This document shows, piece by piece, positions 1 to 5,960 of a stretch of 7,679 nt of DNA. The stretch is taken from positions 1 through 7,679 of the forward strand of contig JAQTOJ010000085.1 of assembly GCA_028713395.1 (NCBI GenBank), given 5' to 3'. How positions within the stretch are numbered: position 1 is the first letter of the stretch; every line of letters begins with the position of its first letter. Source of the stretch: Dehalococcoidales bacterium. GTDB lineage: Bacteria > Chloroflexota > Dehalococcoidia > Dehalococcoidales > Fen-1064. Under the pieces are notes generated by a model, which was not told where the DNA came from, ran no database searches, and saw only the letters and a list, made by a program, of their open reading frames with translations. The position numbers and the translations under genes were made by a program.

Positions 1-340
1 AGACTTTAAGCTTGATGCTCTTGTTTTCCATCTCGCCGGTGGGGCCGCCACCAATGGCTTCAATGATGATATCGCAGTTGGCTAAATCTTCTACCTTGGT
101 GGTTAAGTGCAGGTTGGCAATTGCGGCATCCATCTGTGCCGGAGTAATCTTGCCGCGTTCGACGGCGCCTTTCAGTCCGAATCTACCGCTGACGATATTT
201 TCTTTGGCGCGGACGAGAATCTCATCTTTCAGATCGCGGGCAACGACTTTGTAACCGGCCACGATGGCTGTCTGTGAAATACCGCCACCCATAACGCCCA
301 AACCCAACACACCAATTTTTTTAACATCCCCAATCTTCAT
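1..340 (-). CDS. 3-hydroxyacyl-CoA dehydrogenase, NAD-binding N-terminal part (cut by window edge)
   Basis: Members of this family oxidise 3-hydroxyacyl-CoA to 3-oxoacyl-CoA with NAD+ in the cytoplasm, in beta-oxidation or butyrate-type pathways. The visible 113 residues form the Rossmann half. They show the dinucleotide-binding GLGVMG (residues 13-18), an acidic residue ending the second strand (Asp36), and the family-typical helical stretch with ITPAQMDAA, then NLHLTTKVEDLANCDIIIEAI. The ATG at 340-338 is well supported: AAGGAGG lies 7 bases upstream and a good promoter lies further up. One oddity is a glycine-rich GGGPTG (97-102) between IIIEAI and EMENKSIKLK, where relatives usually run straight into an EN-containing helix. 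The C-terminal substrate domain lies outside the window. The family call is firm; 3-hydroxybutyryl-CoA specificity is only likely, so no gene symbol is given. Confidence 0.9.
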   Translation of the reverse strand, partial: MKIGDVKKIGVLGLGVMGGGISQTAIVAGYKVVARDLKDEILVRAKENIVSGRFGLKGAVERGKITPAQMDAAIANLHLTTKVEDLANCDIIIEAIGGGPTGEMENKSIKLKV

Positions 341-347
341 GTAGTAT

Positions 348-354
348 CCTCCTT
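348..354 (-). promoter_or_regulatory. Shine-Dalgarno site of the dehydrogenase gene
   Basis: On the minus strand this reads AAGGAGG, a near-perfect anti-16S match, with 7 bases to the ATG at 340-338. It fixes the start of the dehydrogenase. Confidence 0.85.
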
Positions 355-388
355 ATATTCTTCCAGCTAGGGATTTGTGCTAGCCTAC

Positions 389-417
389 ATATTAACCAAA
401 TTACCACGTTTTTGCAA
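389..417 (-). promoter_or_regulatory. Sigma70-type promoter of the dehydrogenase gene
   Basis: On the minus strand TTGCAA (417-412) and TAATAT (394-389) are separated by exactly 17 bases, matching the TTGACA-N17-TATAAT pattern. Transcription would begin near position 382, giving a leader of about 40 bases that contains the AAGGAGG site. The gene therefore probably does not depend on the operon ending at 959. No operator is evident next to it. Confidence 0.65.
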
Positions 418-604
418 ATTACATTTCCGGTTTTTTCCGTCTGAAATGAACTCTCTACGGTCGTAGGAAGCTGCCCGCGCCGCATCCGGCGCTATAAATA
501 AGTAATCTATGCTACGCCAATATGCTGATACCATTTTCACCGTCGCTTAATATCAGGGTTTTAAGGTAGGTAATGAGGTGGTTTGCCTGGTTCTCCTCGG
601 GTTT

Positions 605-658
605 GATTGATTTTTAGTTAGCGGTGTATCGCTAACTGTTATGGCTGGCTGGTATCTG
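605..658 (+). repeat. Dispersed hairpin repeat, copy A
   Basis: The core is a perfect inverted repeat, AGTTAGCG (616-623) and CGCTAACT (630-637), around a 6-base loop and preceded by TTTTT. The whole element matches 5741-5795 in the same orientation with roughly eight differences in 54 positions, including one inserted base. It codes for nothing and sits in a gene gap in both places, as expected of a REP- or MITE-like dispersed element. The T-run precedes the stem, so it does not look like a terminator on the plus strand, and the minus strand has A instead of T after the stem. Confidence 0.7.
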
Positions 659-671
659 ACATCCTACTGTC

Positions 672-692
672 ATCCCCGCCCTGATCGGGGAT
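672..692. repeat. Intergenic inverted repeat ATCCCCG/CGGGGAT
   Basis: Seven-base perfect arms, ATCCCCG (672-678) and CGGGGAT (686-692), flank a 7-base loop. The surrounding GTCATCCCCG...CGGGGATCCA resembles the short 'TCATTCCCG...CGGGAATCCA' palindromes scattered through gene gaps of many bacteria. A degenerate form of that family appears at 7556-7575. Confidence 0.6.
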
Positions 693-705
693 CCATAGTA
701 TTTTG

Positions 706-729
706 TCTCCCCTTAAGTTTAAGGGGAGA
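706..729. repeat. Intergenic inverted repeat TCTCCCCTTAA/TTAAGGGGAGA
   Basis: Eleven-base perfect arms (706-716 and 719-729) are separated by only two bases. In RNA the loop would open to four bases over a 10-bp stem. It is not followed by a T-run on either strand, so I call it a repeat element and not a terminator. It could still act as an mRNA-end stabiliser. Confidence 0.6.
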
Positions 730-765
730 TACAGAGGGATTTGTTATAAATCTACTTCCTTGTCT

Positions 766-786
766 CCTCGCCCCTTGTGGGTGAGG
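766..786. repeat. Intergenic inverted repeat CCTCGCCC/GGGTGAGG
   Basis: Eight-base arms (766-773 and 779-786) carry one G-U type mismatch and a 5-base loop. The downstream 'actaaggtgagg' continues a pattern typical of dispersed CTCTCCC...GGGAGAGG...GGTGAGG gene-gap repeats. A related palindrome is at 5857-5876, where GTGAGGG also follows. Confidence 0.5.
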
Positions 787-817
787 ACTAAGGTGAGGTT
801 ATATTACCACACCCCTT

Positions 818-850
818 GTCATTCTGAGAGCACGTAGCGGCGAAGAATCT
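818..850. repeat. Dispersed 'GTCATTCTGAG...GAAGAATCT' element
   Basis: The segment starts GTCATTCTGAG and ends GAAGAATCT, with complementary tips ATTCT (821-825) and AGAAT (844-848). I recognise the overall form from dispersed gene-gap repeats in Chloroflexota and other bacteria. That is recollection and no search was run. No coding potential is seen. Confidence 0.5.
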
Positions 851-958
851 AGTAATTCCGAGTTGCGCAGCCGAAAATAGAACGCTGGGGGCGGGTCGTT
901 GTGCAGGATACACTATACATCATCCTACATCAACCAAATACAAGTAGTGCTTTTACCT

Positions 959-3466
959 CTACTGCGGTCCGAAAGCCCCGTTCCCCATCGCCAATATGAA
1001 TTCTTCATCGCTCATCCCCAGTATTTCCGTGCACACCTGCGCGTTGTGTTCCCCGATGCACGGCGAAGCCCGGTATAATTGGGCGGGCGTTGCGGAAAAG
1101 CGCGGCGGCAGCGCATCCGCCAGATGTTCCCGCATGACGTTATGATTTACCGTTATGTAATGCTGCCGCAAGGATAGCTGCGGATCGATATCGATATCCT
1201 GTGCATTCTTCACCACCCCGGCGGCGATCCCCGCACCTTGCAATCTTTGCATCACCTCGTAGGGGGTTAAGCCGAGCGTCCAGTTTTCTACAATCCTTTC
1301 CAGTTCATCCTCGTTTGCCTGCCTTAACGCAAGTGTGGCAAAACGCGGGTCGATCGCCAGTTGACTTTGGTCTGTCACCCGGCAGAAAACCCGCCACTGT
1401 TCTTCAGTGCTAACGGCAATAACGCACCAGCGGTCTTCGCCTTTGCAGCGGAAAGCCCCATGCGGCGAAGCATAGGGATCACGGTTCCCCATTCTTGACC
1501 TGACCCGCCCGTTCAATTGGTAATCCAGCAAAGGCACCGCCAGGAACTGAATCGCGCTTTCGTTCTGGGATTGATCGATATAGTTCCCCGCGCCGGTGCG
1601 CCGTCGCTCTATCAGTGCCGTAGTAATCGCTGTAATCAAAAACTGGGGGGCGATATGGTCGGTATAAGCCCAAAACACACCCTTGGGGGGACGATCCGGC
1701 CAGCCGGTGATTTCAGAAAAACCGTTCATCCCCGCGGCATGATGCCCGAACCCCCCGAAACGTGATGACGGTCCGAATTGCCCCAGTTGTGAAGTAGAAG
1801 CATAAATTATCGAGGGATTAATTTTCCGTACGGCGGCATAATCCAATCCCAGTTTTTTCATCACACCCGGTCGGTAGGACTCGATCAAGACATCCGCCCA
1901 CTGTGCCAGCTTCAAAGCAATAGCTTTACCTTCCGGTTTGGAAATATCGATACTGGTGCCGTATCGGTTCAAATTATAATTGGCAAACCAGGTACTTCGG
2001 TCGGGGTGCGGAATCTCATCGCGGTAAGGCGGCACCAGCCGCCCGATGTCCGGTCTCCCCGGGGCTTCTATTTTCACCACCGTCGCGCCGTGATCAGCCA
2101 AATACCTGACTGCCCGCGGACCCACCGTCACCCAGGTCAAATCCAGCACTTTAAGTCCCTGAAAAATCTCATTTACGTTTTCGTCGGCGCCATTCACTTT
2201 GAGAGATTTGTTTGGTTTATATTGCCGCTTTAATACTTCCTCGTTATGTTCCCCGATCTGCGGCGCCCGGCTCCTTATGCGGTAACCATTTTCCCCCAGG
2301 CGGAAAGGCGCTCCGGGATGCCGTACCTTTTTACCTATGCCCGGATATTTCACCCCTTGCCAGAACTGGCGGGCGGCGAAATGCGGATCGTCGAGAATAT
2401 CATGTATCGTATTTACCGGAGCGAGCATGAAACCCCGCTCAATGGCTCCCTGAAAAAGCTCCCGTTTGGTCTTGTTGAGCAGCATCTGCGTGAACCTTAA
2501 CCGCATCTCCATCGATTCATCGCGTATCTTCACGCGCTCTGCTTCCGTTAATTCCCTGGGCTGCGCCTTGAGCGTCCAATCATAGGCGGAAAGTTTCTCG
2601 TCACGCACCCCCTGTTCTTCCATCCATTTCAAGAAATTGATGGTCAGCGGTCCCTGCTGCCCGGATTCCGGGGTGAAGACTACATAGCCGTCCTTGCACT
2701 GGAAAATTGCCGGCAGCGCCGTCATGCCGGGGTTAAGATTACCGTTGCCAGCCTCAAGGCGCGTGGGAATTACTTTGCGGAATTCATACCAGGCGTGATT
2801 GCTGAAAGTCGCCCAGAGCATGCACTCCTGTGCGGAGATATCTACCGCCTGTCCTCTGCCGGTGCGTTCGCGGTAATATAGCGCCATTACGGCAGCGGTG
2901 GCCGCATCGTTGCAAGCATGCAGGTGCGCATGAGAAAGGCTGATACGCACCGGCGAGCGATCCATTTGGCCGATGAGGTTCATGTAGCCGCTCATGGCTT
3001 GGATGATGATATCCGGGGTTTGGTACCCGGCATAGGGACCTGTCTGCCCGAACCCGCTGATACTTACTAAAATAATTCGGGGATTCACCTGCTTCAGGTC
3101 TTCCCAGGTTAACGCAAGCGAATGAAGATAACCGGGAACAAATGATTCCAAAACCACATCGGAGGTTTTCACCAACTTCAGTAATTGCGCCTTGCCGTGC
3201 CTGTCTGCAATATCCAGCGTGACGCTCTTTTTACTGGTATTGAAAGCCCACCACGGCAGGCTCTTTTCGGGATTGACTGTGTCACGGAAAAAAGGGGGCT
3301 GAAACCTGCCCGGGTCGCCGCCGGGCGGTTCTATTTTGATCACTTCCGCACCCAGGTCCCCCAGTATCTTGCCGCACAAATAGCCCTTTTCATCCGTTAA
3401 GTCCAGAACACGATAGTTGTTTAAACCCGTTTGTGCCGGACGGCCTTTATCCAGATCTTGCTTCAT
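959..3466 (-). CDS. Double-domain family III (CaiB/BaiF) CoA-transferase, 835 aa
   Basis: Family III enzymes move coenzyme A between carboxylic acids in the cytoplasm through an aspartyl-CoA anhydride. Single-domain members have about 400 residues; this one has two complete domains joined by a linker near 415-435. Domain 1 (18-415) shows VLDLTDEKG, GDLGAEVIKIEPPGGDPGR, SISGFGQTGPYA and YYRERTGRGQ. Domain 2 (436-825) shows VLDLTWVTVGP, ADHGATVVKIEAPG, STSQLGQFGP and IERRRTGAGN. Counting back from the RTGxG motif without gaps, the catalytic Asp of the family falls on Asp603 (YTDHIAP) in domain 2 but on His181 in domain 1, so probably only the second half forms the anhydride. The frame stays open up to 3694, but that part overlaps the upstream acyltransferase and lacks family character. 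The ATG at 3466-3464 overlaps that gene's TGA (TGATG), implying coupled translation. The acid substrate is unknown; bile acid, carnitine, benzylsuccinate and oxalate relatives exist. Confidence 0.9.
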   Translation of the reverse strand: MKQDLDKGRPAQTGLNNYRVLDLTDEKGYLCGKILGDLGAEVIKIEPPGGDPGRFQPPFFRDTVNPEKSLPWWAFNTSKKSVTLDIADRHGKAQLLKLVKTSDVVLESFVPGYLHSLALTWEDLKQVNPRIILVSISGFGQTGPYAGYQTPDIIIQAMSGYMNLIGQMDRSPVRISLSHAHLHACNDAATAAVMALYYRERTGRGQAVDISAQECMLWATFSNHAWYEFRKVIPTRLEAGNGNLNPGMTALPAIFQCKDGYVVFTPESGQQGPLTINFLKWMEEQGVRDEKLSAYDWTLKAQPRELTEAERVKIRDESMEMRLRFTQMLLNKTKRELFQGAIERGFMLAPVNTIHDILDDPHFAARQFWQGVKYPGIGKKVRHPGAPFRLGENGYRIRSRAPQIGEHNEEVLKRQYKPNKSLKVNGADENVNEIFQGLKVLDLTWVTVGPRAVRYLADHGATVVKIEAPGRPDIGRLVPPYRDEIPHPDRSTWFANYNLNRYGTSIDISKPEGKAIALKLAQWADVLIESYRPGVMKKLGLDYAAVRKINPSIIYASTSQLGQFGPSSRFGGFGHHAAGMNGFSEITGWPDRPPKGVFWAYTDHIAPQFLITAITTALIERRRTGAGNYIDQSQNESAIQFLAVPLLDYQLNGRVRSRMGNRDPYASPHGAFRCKGEDRWCVIAVSTEEQWRVFCRVTDQSQLAIDPRFATLALRQANEDELERIVENWTLGLTPYEVMQRLQGAGIAAGVVKNAQDIDIDPQLSLRQHYITVNHNVMREHLADALPPRFSATPAQLYRASPCIGEHNAQVCTEILGMSDEEFILAMGNGAFGPQ

Positions 3467-4722
3467 CAAGTTGGCGATTTTCCTTTCTTTTGCTGGCGGA
3501 TACCCATGAGAAACCGGGTAAAAGATGTCAGTTTGAACAATTCCAGGAAAGCCAGTGAACCAATGTAAGTGAGGATCACGATCGCCAGATACTTCCAAAG
3601 AATCGGCGTACTCCAACGCACGATGAAATAACTCAAGACGGCGATAAAGGTTGAATGCACTATATAGATAGGCAGCACCGCATCGTTGCCCCATTTGACG
3701 AACCGGTTGCTGAAATCCAGGAATCTCCGTCCGAGGTAGAGAATGGCGATGATCCAGCTCCAGGTGGTCACCGCCAACAAAACATTGAAAATTACGCGCC
3801 CGGCGGCATGCCAGCTATTATCTTTAAAAGTCGTCCAGAACCACTCCCCCATCACCGATTTATTCCATTCCGGGAAGGTGATCATCAGATAAAGGGACAT
3901 GGTAATCACCGCGCCGATAATCGACATGAGACCGCTGCGGTCGATGCCCTTTTTTACCCCTTCGTTAGCGTAAAGCAGAAAACCCAGGACAAAAAAGGCG
4001 GCATAATAAAGCACCTGGAAATCCCCGGTCATGATCCAGCCGACCACACGGTAGTTTACACCGCCGATCGTCCACTGCCATTCCGCCAAGACCTGAAGCA
4101 GAATAATAGGGATGGCGAAAATCAACACGGAGCCTGGTTTGGCGAAAAATCCGGAAAATTTGGTAGCGAGCGCCCCGCGGTATTTTTTATAGATGAAGTA
4201 GAGCGCCGGAAACAGTGCGAAGGTGATAAACACCAGGTACCACAAAAACCAGAGCGCGCCGGCGCTGAAACCATTCTGGAAAGGTAGGCTGATCTTCAGC
4301 CAATCGTTGACGAACCAGCGCCAGTAATTGTGCTCGAAAATGGGGCTTTCTACAGGGAAAAAGTTATGGTTATAGAGTCCGGCAAAATAGTAGCAGGGCG
4401 GCACAATGACCAGCATGCCAAAGACCAGCGGCACGACCAGCCTTAAAAGTCTTTCCTTAAGATAAGCCCGCCAGGTTCGCACGCCGAAGGAAAAAAACGT
4501 GGCGATCCCGGCTACAAAGAACAGCAGCTCCATCTGGTATTTATCGATGACGGATACGAATCCCTGTAAAAAGAGGTTGCTCTGAGGATTGTTGACATAC
4601 CAGGCGAACGGGGTGAAGGTCATGGCGGCATGGAAAGGAATGAGCATGGCTACCACGATAATTCTTAACCAGTCTAAATGTGAAAGCCTTCCGGTGCTGG
4701 GTTGTAAAGGTGTCTGTAACAT
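3466..4722 (-). CDS. Family 3 membrane acyltransferase, 418 aa
   Basis: This is an integral membrane protein of the acyltransferase 3 (OafA/OpgC-like) family, whose members transfer acetyl, succinyl or other acyl groups onto glycans, lipids or other envelope molecules. Family signs are LDWLRIIVVAMLIPFHAA near the N-terminus with the conserved His31, the cytoplasmic KERLLRLVVPLVFG (89-102) after the third hydrophobic stretch, the GALWFLWYL helix (155-163), and YIVHS with His356 near the C-terminus. About ten hydrophobic segments span the chain, and the tail RQQKKGKSPT is basic, suggesting a cytoplasmic end. The ATG at 4722-4720 has AGGAGG 7 bases upstream. Only 13 bases separate it from the preceding Sir2 gene, and its stop overlaps the following CoA-transferase start. 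The acceptor is unknown. An OpgC-like role in glucan succinylation is possible but unsupported by neighbours. Confidence 0.85.
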   Translation of the reverse strand: MLQTPLQPSTGRLSHLDWLRIIVVAMLIPFHAAMTFTPFAWYVNNPQSNLFLQGFVSVIDKYQMELLFFVAGIATFFSFGVRTWRAYLKERLLRLVVPLVFGMLVIVPPCYYFAGLYNHNFFPVESPIFEHNYWRWFVNDWLKISLPFQNGFSAGALWFLWYLVFITFALFPALYFIYKKYRGALATKFSGFFAKPGSVLIFAIPIILLQVLAEWQWTIGGVNYRVVGWIMTGDFQVLYYAAFFVLGFLLYANEGVKKGIDRSGLMSIIGAVITMSLYLMITFPEWNKSVMGEWFWTTFKDNSWHAAGRVIFNVLLAVTTWSWIIAILYLGRRFLDFSNRFVKWGNDAVLPIYIVHSTFIAVLSYFIVRWSTPILWKYLAIVILTYIGSLAFLELFKLTSFTRFLMGIRQQKKGKSPT

Positions 4723-4729
4723 ACCTCCC

Positions 4730-4735
4730 CCTCCT
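4730..4735 (-). promoter_or_regulatory. Shine-Dalgarno site abutting the Sir2 stop codon
   Basis: Read on the minus strand, the Sir2 stop TAG (4738-4736) is followed at once by AGGAGG (4735-4730), then 7 bases, then the acyltransferase ATG at 4722. A ribosome ending Sir2 would sit on this site, so the two genes are probably translationally linked. Confidence 0.8.
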
Positions 4736-5497
4736 CTACCTGATAGCTTTGATGCTGACCACCAATTGCGGCAGTATTTCCCCGGCCTTTCCCTTCAGCA
4801 GGATATCGCACAGCGGCGATATCTCTGTCGCGTATGGATTTATTTCAATCAGTATACCACCTTTTTGCTTTACCTCGAGCGGGAAGCCCGCGGCCGGATA
4901 CACGAAGGCGGAGGTGCCCACCACGATCATGCAATCAGCTTTATCCGTTTCCCGCTGGCATAACCGCAGCATATCTTTGGGGATGGGTTCTCCAAACATC
5001 ACGGTATCTGTTTTGATCAGTCCCCGGCAGCGGGGGCATTGCGGCGGCAATATTTCCAGTGAAATCGCCTCCCTCGCATACCGATTGCCGCAGCGTACGC
5101 AACGTAGCTTCTGGCTGTTGCCGTGGATTTCCGCTACGTGATAACTGCCGTCAGCCAGGTGTAGATTATCGATGTTCTGCGTGATCAGGTATTTCAGAAT
5201 GCCCAGTTGCTCCAGTTCCGCCAGCGCCAGGTGCGCCGGGTTCGGTTTGGCCTCACCGAGCGCCCGAACGAATTCACTATCCCGACTGCCGCGTCGTGCG
5301 ATCTCTTCCCAATGCTTTTTGGGATTTTGCAGTAAGCGCTGGTAGCCGTCCATCGGGGGCTCTCCGAACTCCGTCCACAACCCGCCGGGCCCGCGGAAAG
5401 GCCGGATGCCGCTTTCCACGGAGATACCGGCGCCGGTCAGGCACAGAACATAGGCGCTATTCAGAATCAGTTTGGCGGCTTGTTCAATATCTTTCAT
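4736..5497 (-). CDS. Sir2-family NAD-dependent protein deacylase, 253 aa
   Basis: Sirtuins remove acyl groups from protein lysines using NAD+, releasing nicotinamide and O-acyl-ADP-ribose. The full set of core motifs is present: GAGIS (22-26), SGIRPFRGPGGLW (29-41), TQNIDNLH (106-113), catalytic His125 in EIHG, four zinc cysteines (133, 136, 154, 157), VMFGE (166-170), GTS (194-196) and EIN (218-220). Length is normal for a bacterial sirtuin. Two details differ from the common form. SGIRPFRG replaces the usual SGIPTFRG. Around Trp63 the Tyr of the CobB/SIRT5 acid-recognising W-x-F-Y-x-x-R-R pattern appears to be Ile66, which argues against a specialised desuccinylase. It heads the three-gene unit. 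Its ATG at 5497 has only a weak ribosome site, the GGGGG upstream being too far away. The targets are unknown; acyl-CoA enzymes are typical ones. Confidence 0.92.
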   Translation of the reverse strand: MKDIEQAAKLILNSAYVLCLTGAGISVESGIRPFRGPGGLWTEFGEPPMDGYQRLLQNPKKHWEEIARRGSRDSEFVRALGEAKPNPAHLALAELEQLGILKYLITQNIDNLHLADGSYHVAEIHGNSQKLRCVRCGNRYAREAISLEILPPQCPRCRGLIKTDTVMFGEPIPKDMLRLCQRETDKADCMIVVGTSAFVYPAAGFPLEVKQKGGILIEINPYATEISPLCDILLKGKAGEILPQLVVSIKAIR

Positions 5498-5525
5498 GTG
5501 TTCTTTACCATTACCCCCTTGAATT

Positions 5526-5618
5526 CACCTCTCCCGGAGGGTAAAGGATACAGAGCCTGCCCCGTATGCGCGACTTCATCGCCATCCCATCGGGACTCGA
5601 TACGGGGTGAGGGTGATG
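5526..5618. repeat. Intergenic repeat with CCCCGTAT/ATACGGGG arms
   Basis: Eight-base perfect arms, CCCCGTAT (5560-5567) and ATACGGGG (5600-5607), enclose 32 bases. They are flanked by CACCTCTCCCGGAGGG on the left and GGTGAGGGTGATG on the right, which are themselves typical of dispersed CTCTCCC/GGTGAGG gene-gap repeats. The element would lie in the untranslated leader of the Sir2 operon if the candidate promoter at 5686-5714 is used. Its outer limits are approximate. Confidence 0.45.
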
Positions 5619-5685
5619 CCGCTCCATGTTGGTCTGAATCCCGCATCCAGTACCGGATGATATTAAGATAAATGCGTCCAGTGAT

Positions 5686-5714
5686 ATTATACATCGTCCC
5701 TACGTTCCGCAAAG
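5686..5714 (-). promoter_or_regulatory. Candidate promoter of the Sir2-acyltransferase-CoA-transferase operon
   Basis: On the minus strand a perfect TATAAT (5691-5686) has TG directly before it. The -35 region at 17 bases reads CTTTGC, a poor match, so the site rests mainly on its -10 box. It would give a leader of roughly 180 bases that includes the repeat at 5526-5618. No better promoter is visible between it and the Sir2 start. Confidence 0.35.
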
Positions 5715-5740
5715 GCGAAGCCCTAGGATTCTTTGGTTTT

Positions 5741-5795
5741 GGTTGGTTTTTAGTTAGCGGTTTATCGCCAACTGTTCATGGCTAGCTGTAATCTG
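5741..5795 (+). repeat. Dispersed hairpin repeat, copy B
   Basis: This is the second copy of the element at 605-658, in the same orientation. It keeps the TTTTT lead-in and the stem AGTTAGCG (5752-5759) with CGCCAACT (5766-5773). The single stem change relative to copy A gives a G-U pair, so the hairpin is preserved although the sequence drifted. An extra C at 5777 distinguishes it from copy A. Confidence 0.7.
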
Positions 5796-5820
5796 GTTGG
5801 GTCTAGGTAGATGTTCCAGA

Positions 5821-5846
5821 AGATGGAGGGCGAATGCCCTCCATCT
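5821..5846. repeat. Perfect 10-bp-arm hairpin AGATGGAGGG/CCCTCCATCT
   Basis: Arms at 5821-5830 and 5837-5846 are perfect complements around CGAATG, and the stem can grow by one more C-G pair. No T-run follows on the plus strand. On the minus strand the bases after the stem are TCTGGAACATC, also not terminator-like. It is a strong structure of unknown role. Confidence 0.65.
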
Positions 5847-5856
5847 CGTAGCTCTC

Positions 5857-5876
5857 CCTCTCCCTGCAGGGAGAGG
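5857..5876. repeat. 20-bp perfect palindrome CCTCTCCCTGCAGGGAGAGG
   Basis: All 20 bases are self-complementary about a central CTGCAG. TTTTCTGTGAGGGTTA follows, which matches a widespread type of dispersed CTCTCCC...GGGAGAGG...GTGAGGG gene-gap repeat. As RNA it would form a stem of about 8 bp followed by TTTTCTGT. A weak plus-direction terminator is conceivable, but no plus-strand gene lies upstream. Confidence 0.6.
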
Positions 5877-5960
5877 TTTTCTGTGAGGGTTACTGTGTAA
5901 ACTAAAGCGTAATTATTTATAAAATCAACCTAAAGAGAACGCTACCCGCCTTCTGCGTAA

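Larger units (their letters stand above)
341..958. other. Gene-free, repeat-rich intergenic region
   Basis: This 618-bp stretch lies between the end of the CoA-transferase gene and the start of the dehydrogenase, both on the minus strand. I find no convincing open frame in it. It holds the dehydrogenase promoter near its left end and, from about 600 to 850, a series of unrelated short inverted repeats that are listed separately. None is followed by a T-run in the minus direction, so no clear intrinsic terminator for the operon ending at 959 is visible. Bases 421-600 and 851-958 show nothing I can name. Confidence 0.7.

Noticed and set aside
616..637. Rho-independent terminator at the AGTTAGCG/CGCTAACT stem
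   Set aside because: The T-run is before the stem on the plus strand, so the minus strand has A after the stem; neither strand gives stem followed by T.
706..729. Intrinsic terminator of the CoA-transferase operon
   Set aside because: The stem is strong but lies more than 200 bases past the stop codon and is not followed by a T-run in the minus direction.
600..850. CRISPR array
   Set aside because: The palindromes differ from one another and are not regularly spaced; there is no repeated unit with unique spacers and no cas gene.
3467..3694. In-frame N-terminal extension of the CoA-transferase by 76 residues
   Set aside because: It overlaps the well-supported acyltransferase gene on the same strand in another frame, lacks CoA-transferase character, and the TGATG overlap gives a natural start at 3466.
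3655..4287. 210-residue plus-strand open frame
   Set aside because: It lies wholly antisense to the acyltransferase gene, has no convincing ribosome site and its protein is rich in charged and His/Pro residues with no recognisable domain.
4680..5141. 153-residue plus-strand open frame, and an overlapping frame at 4589-4963
   Set aside because: Both are antisense to the Sir2 and acyltransferase coding regions, which carry full family motifs.
5494..5712. 72-residue minus-strand frame ending at the Sir2 start with an ATGA-type overlap
   Set aside because: The overlap is tempting, but most of the protein (for example LYPLPSGRGEFKG) is a translation of the repeat at 5526-5618 and there is no ribosome site.
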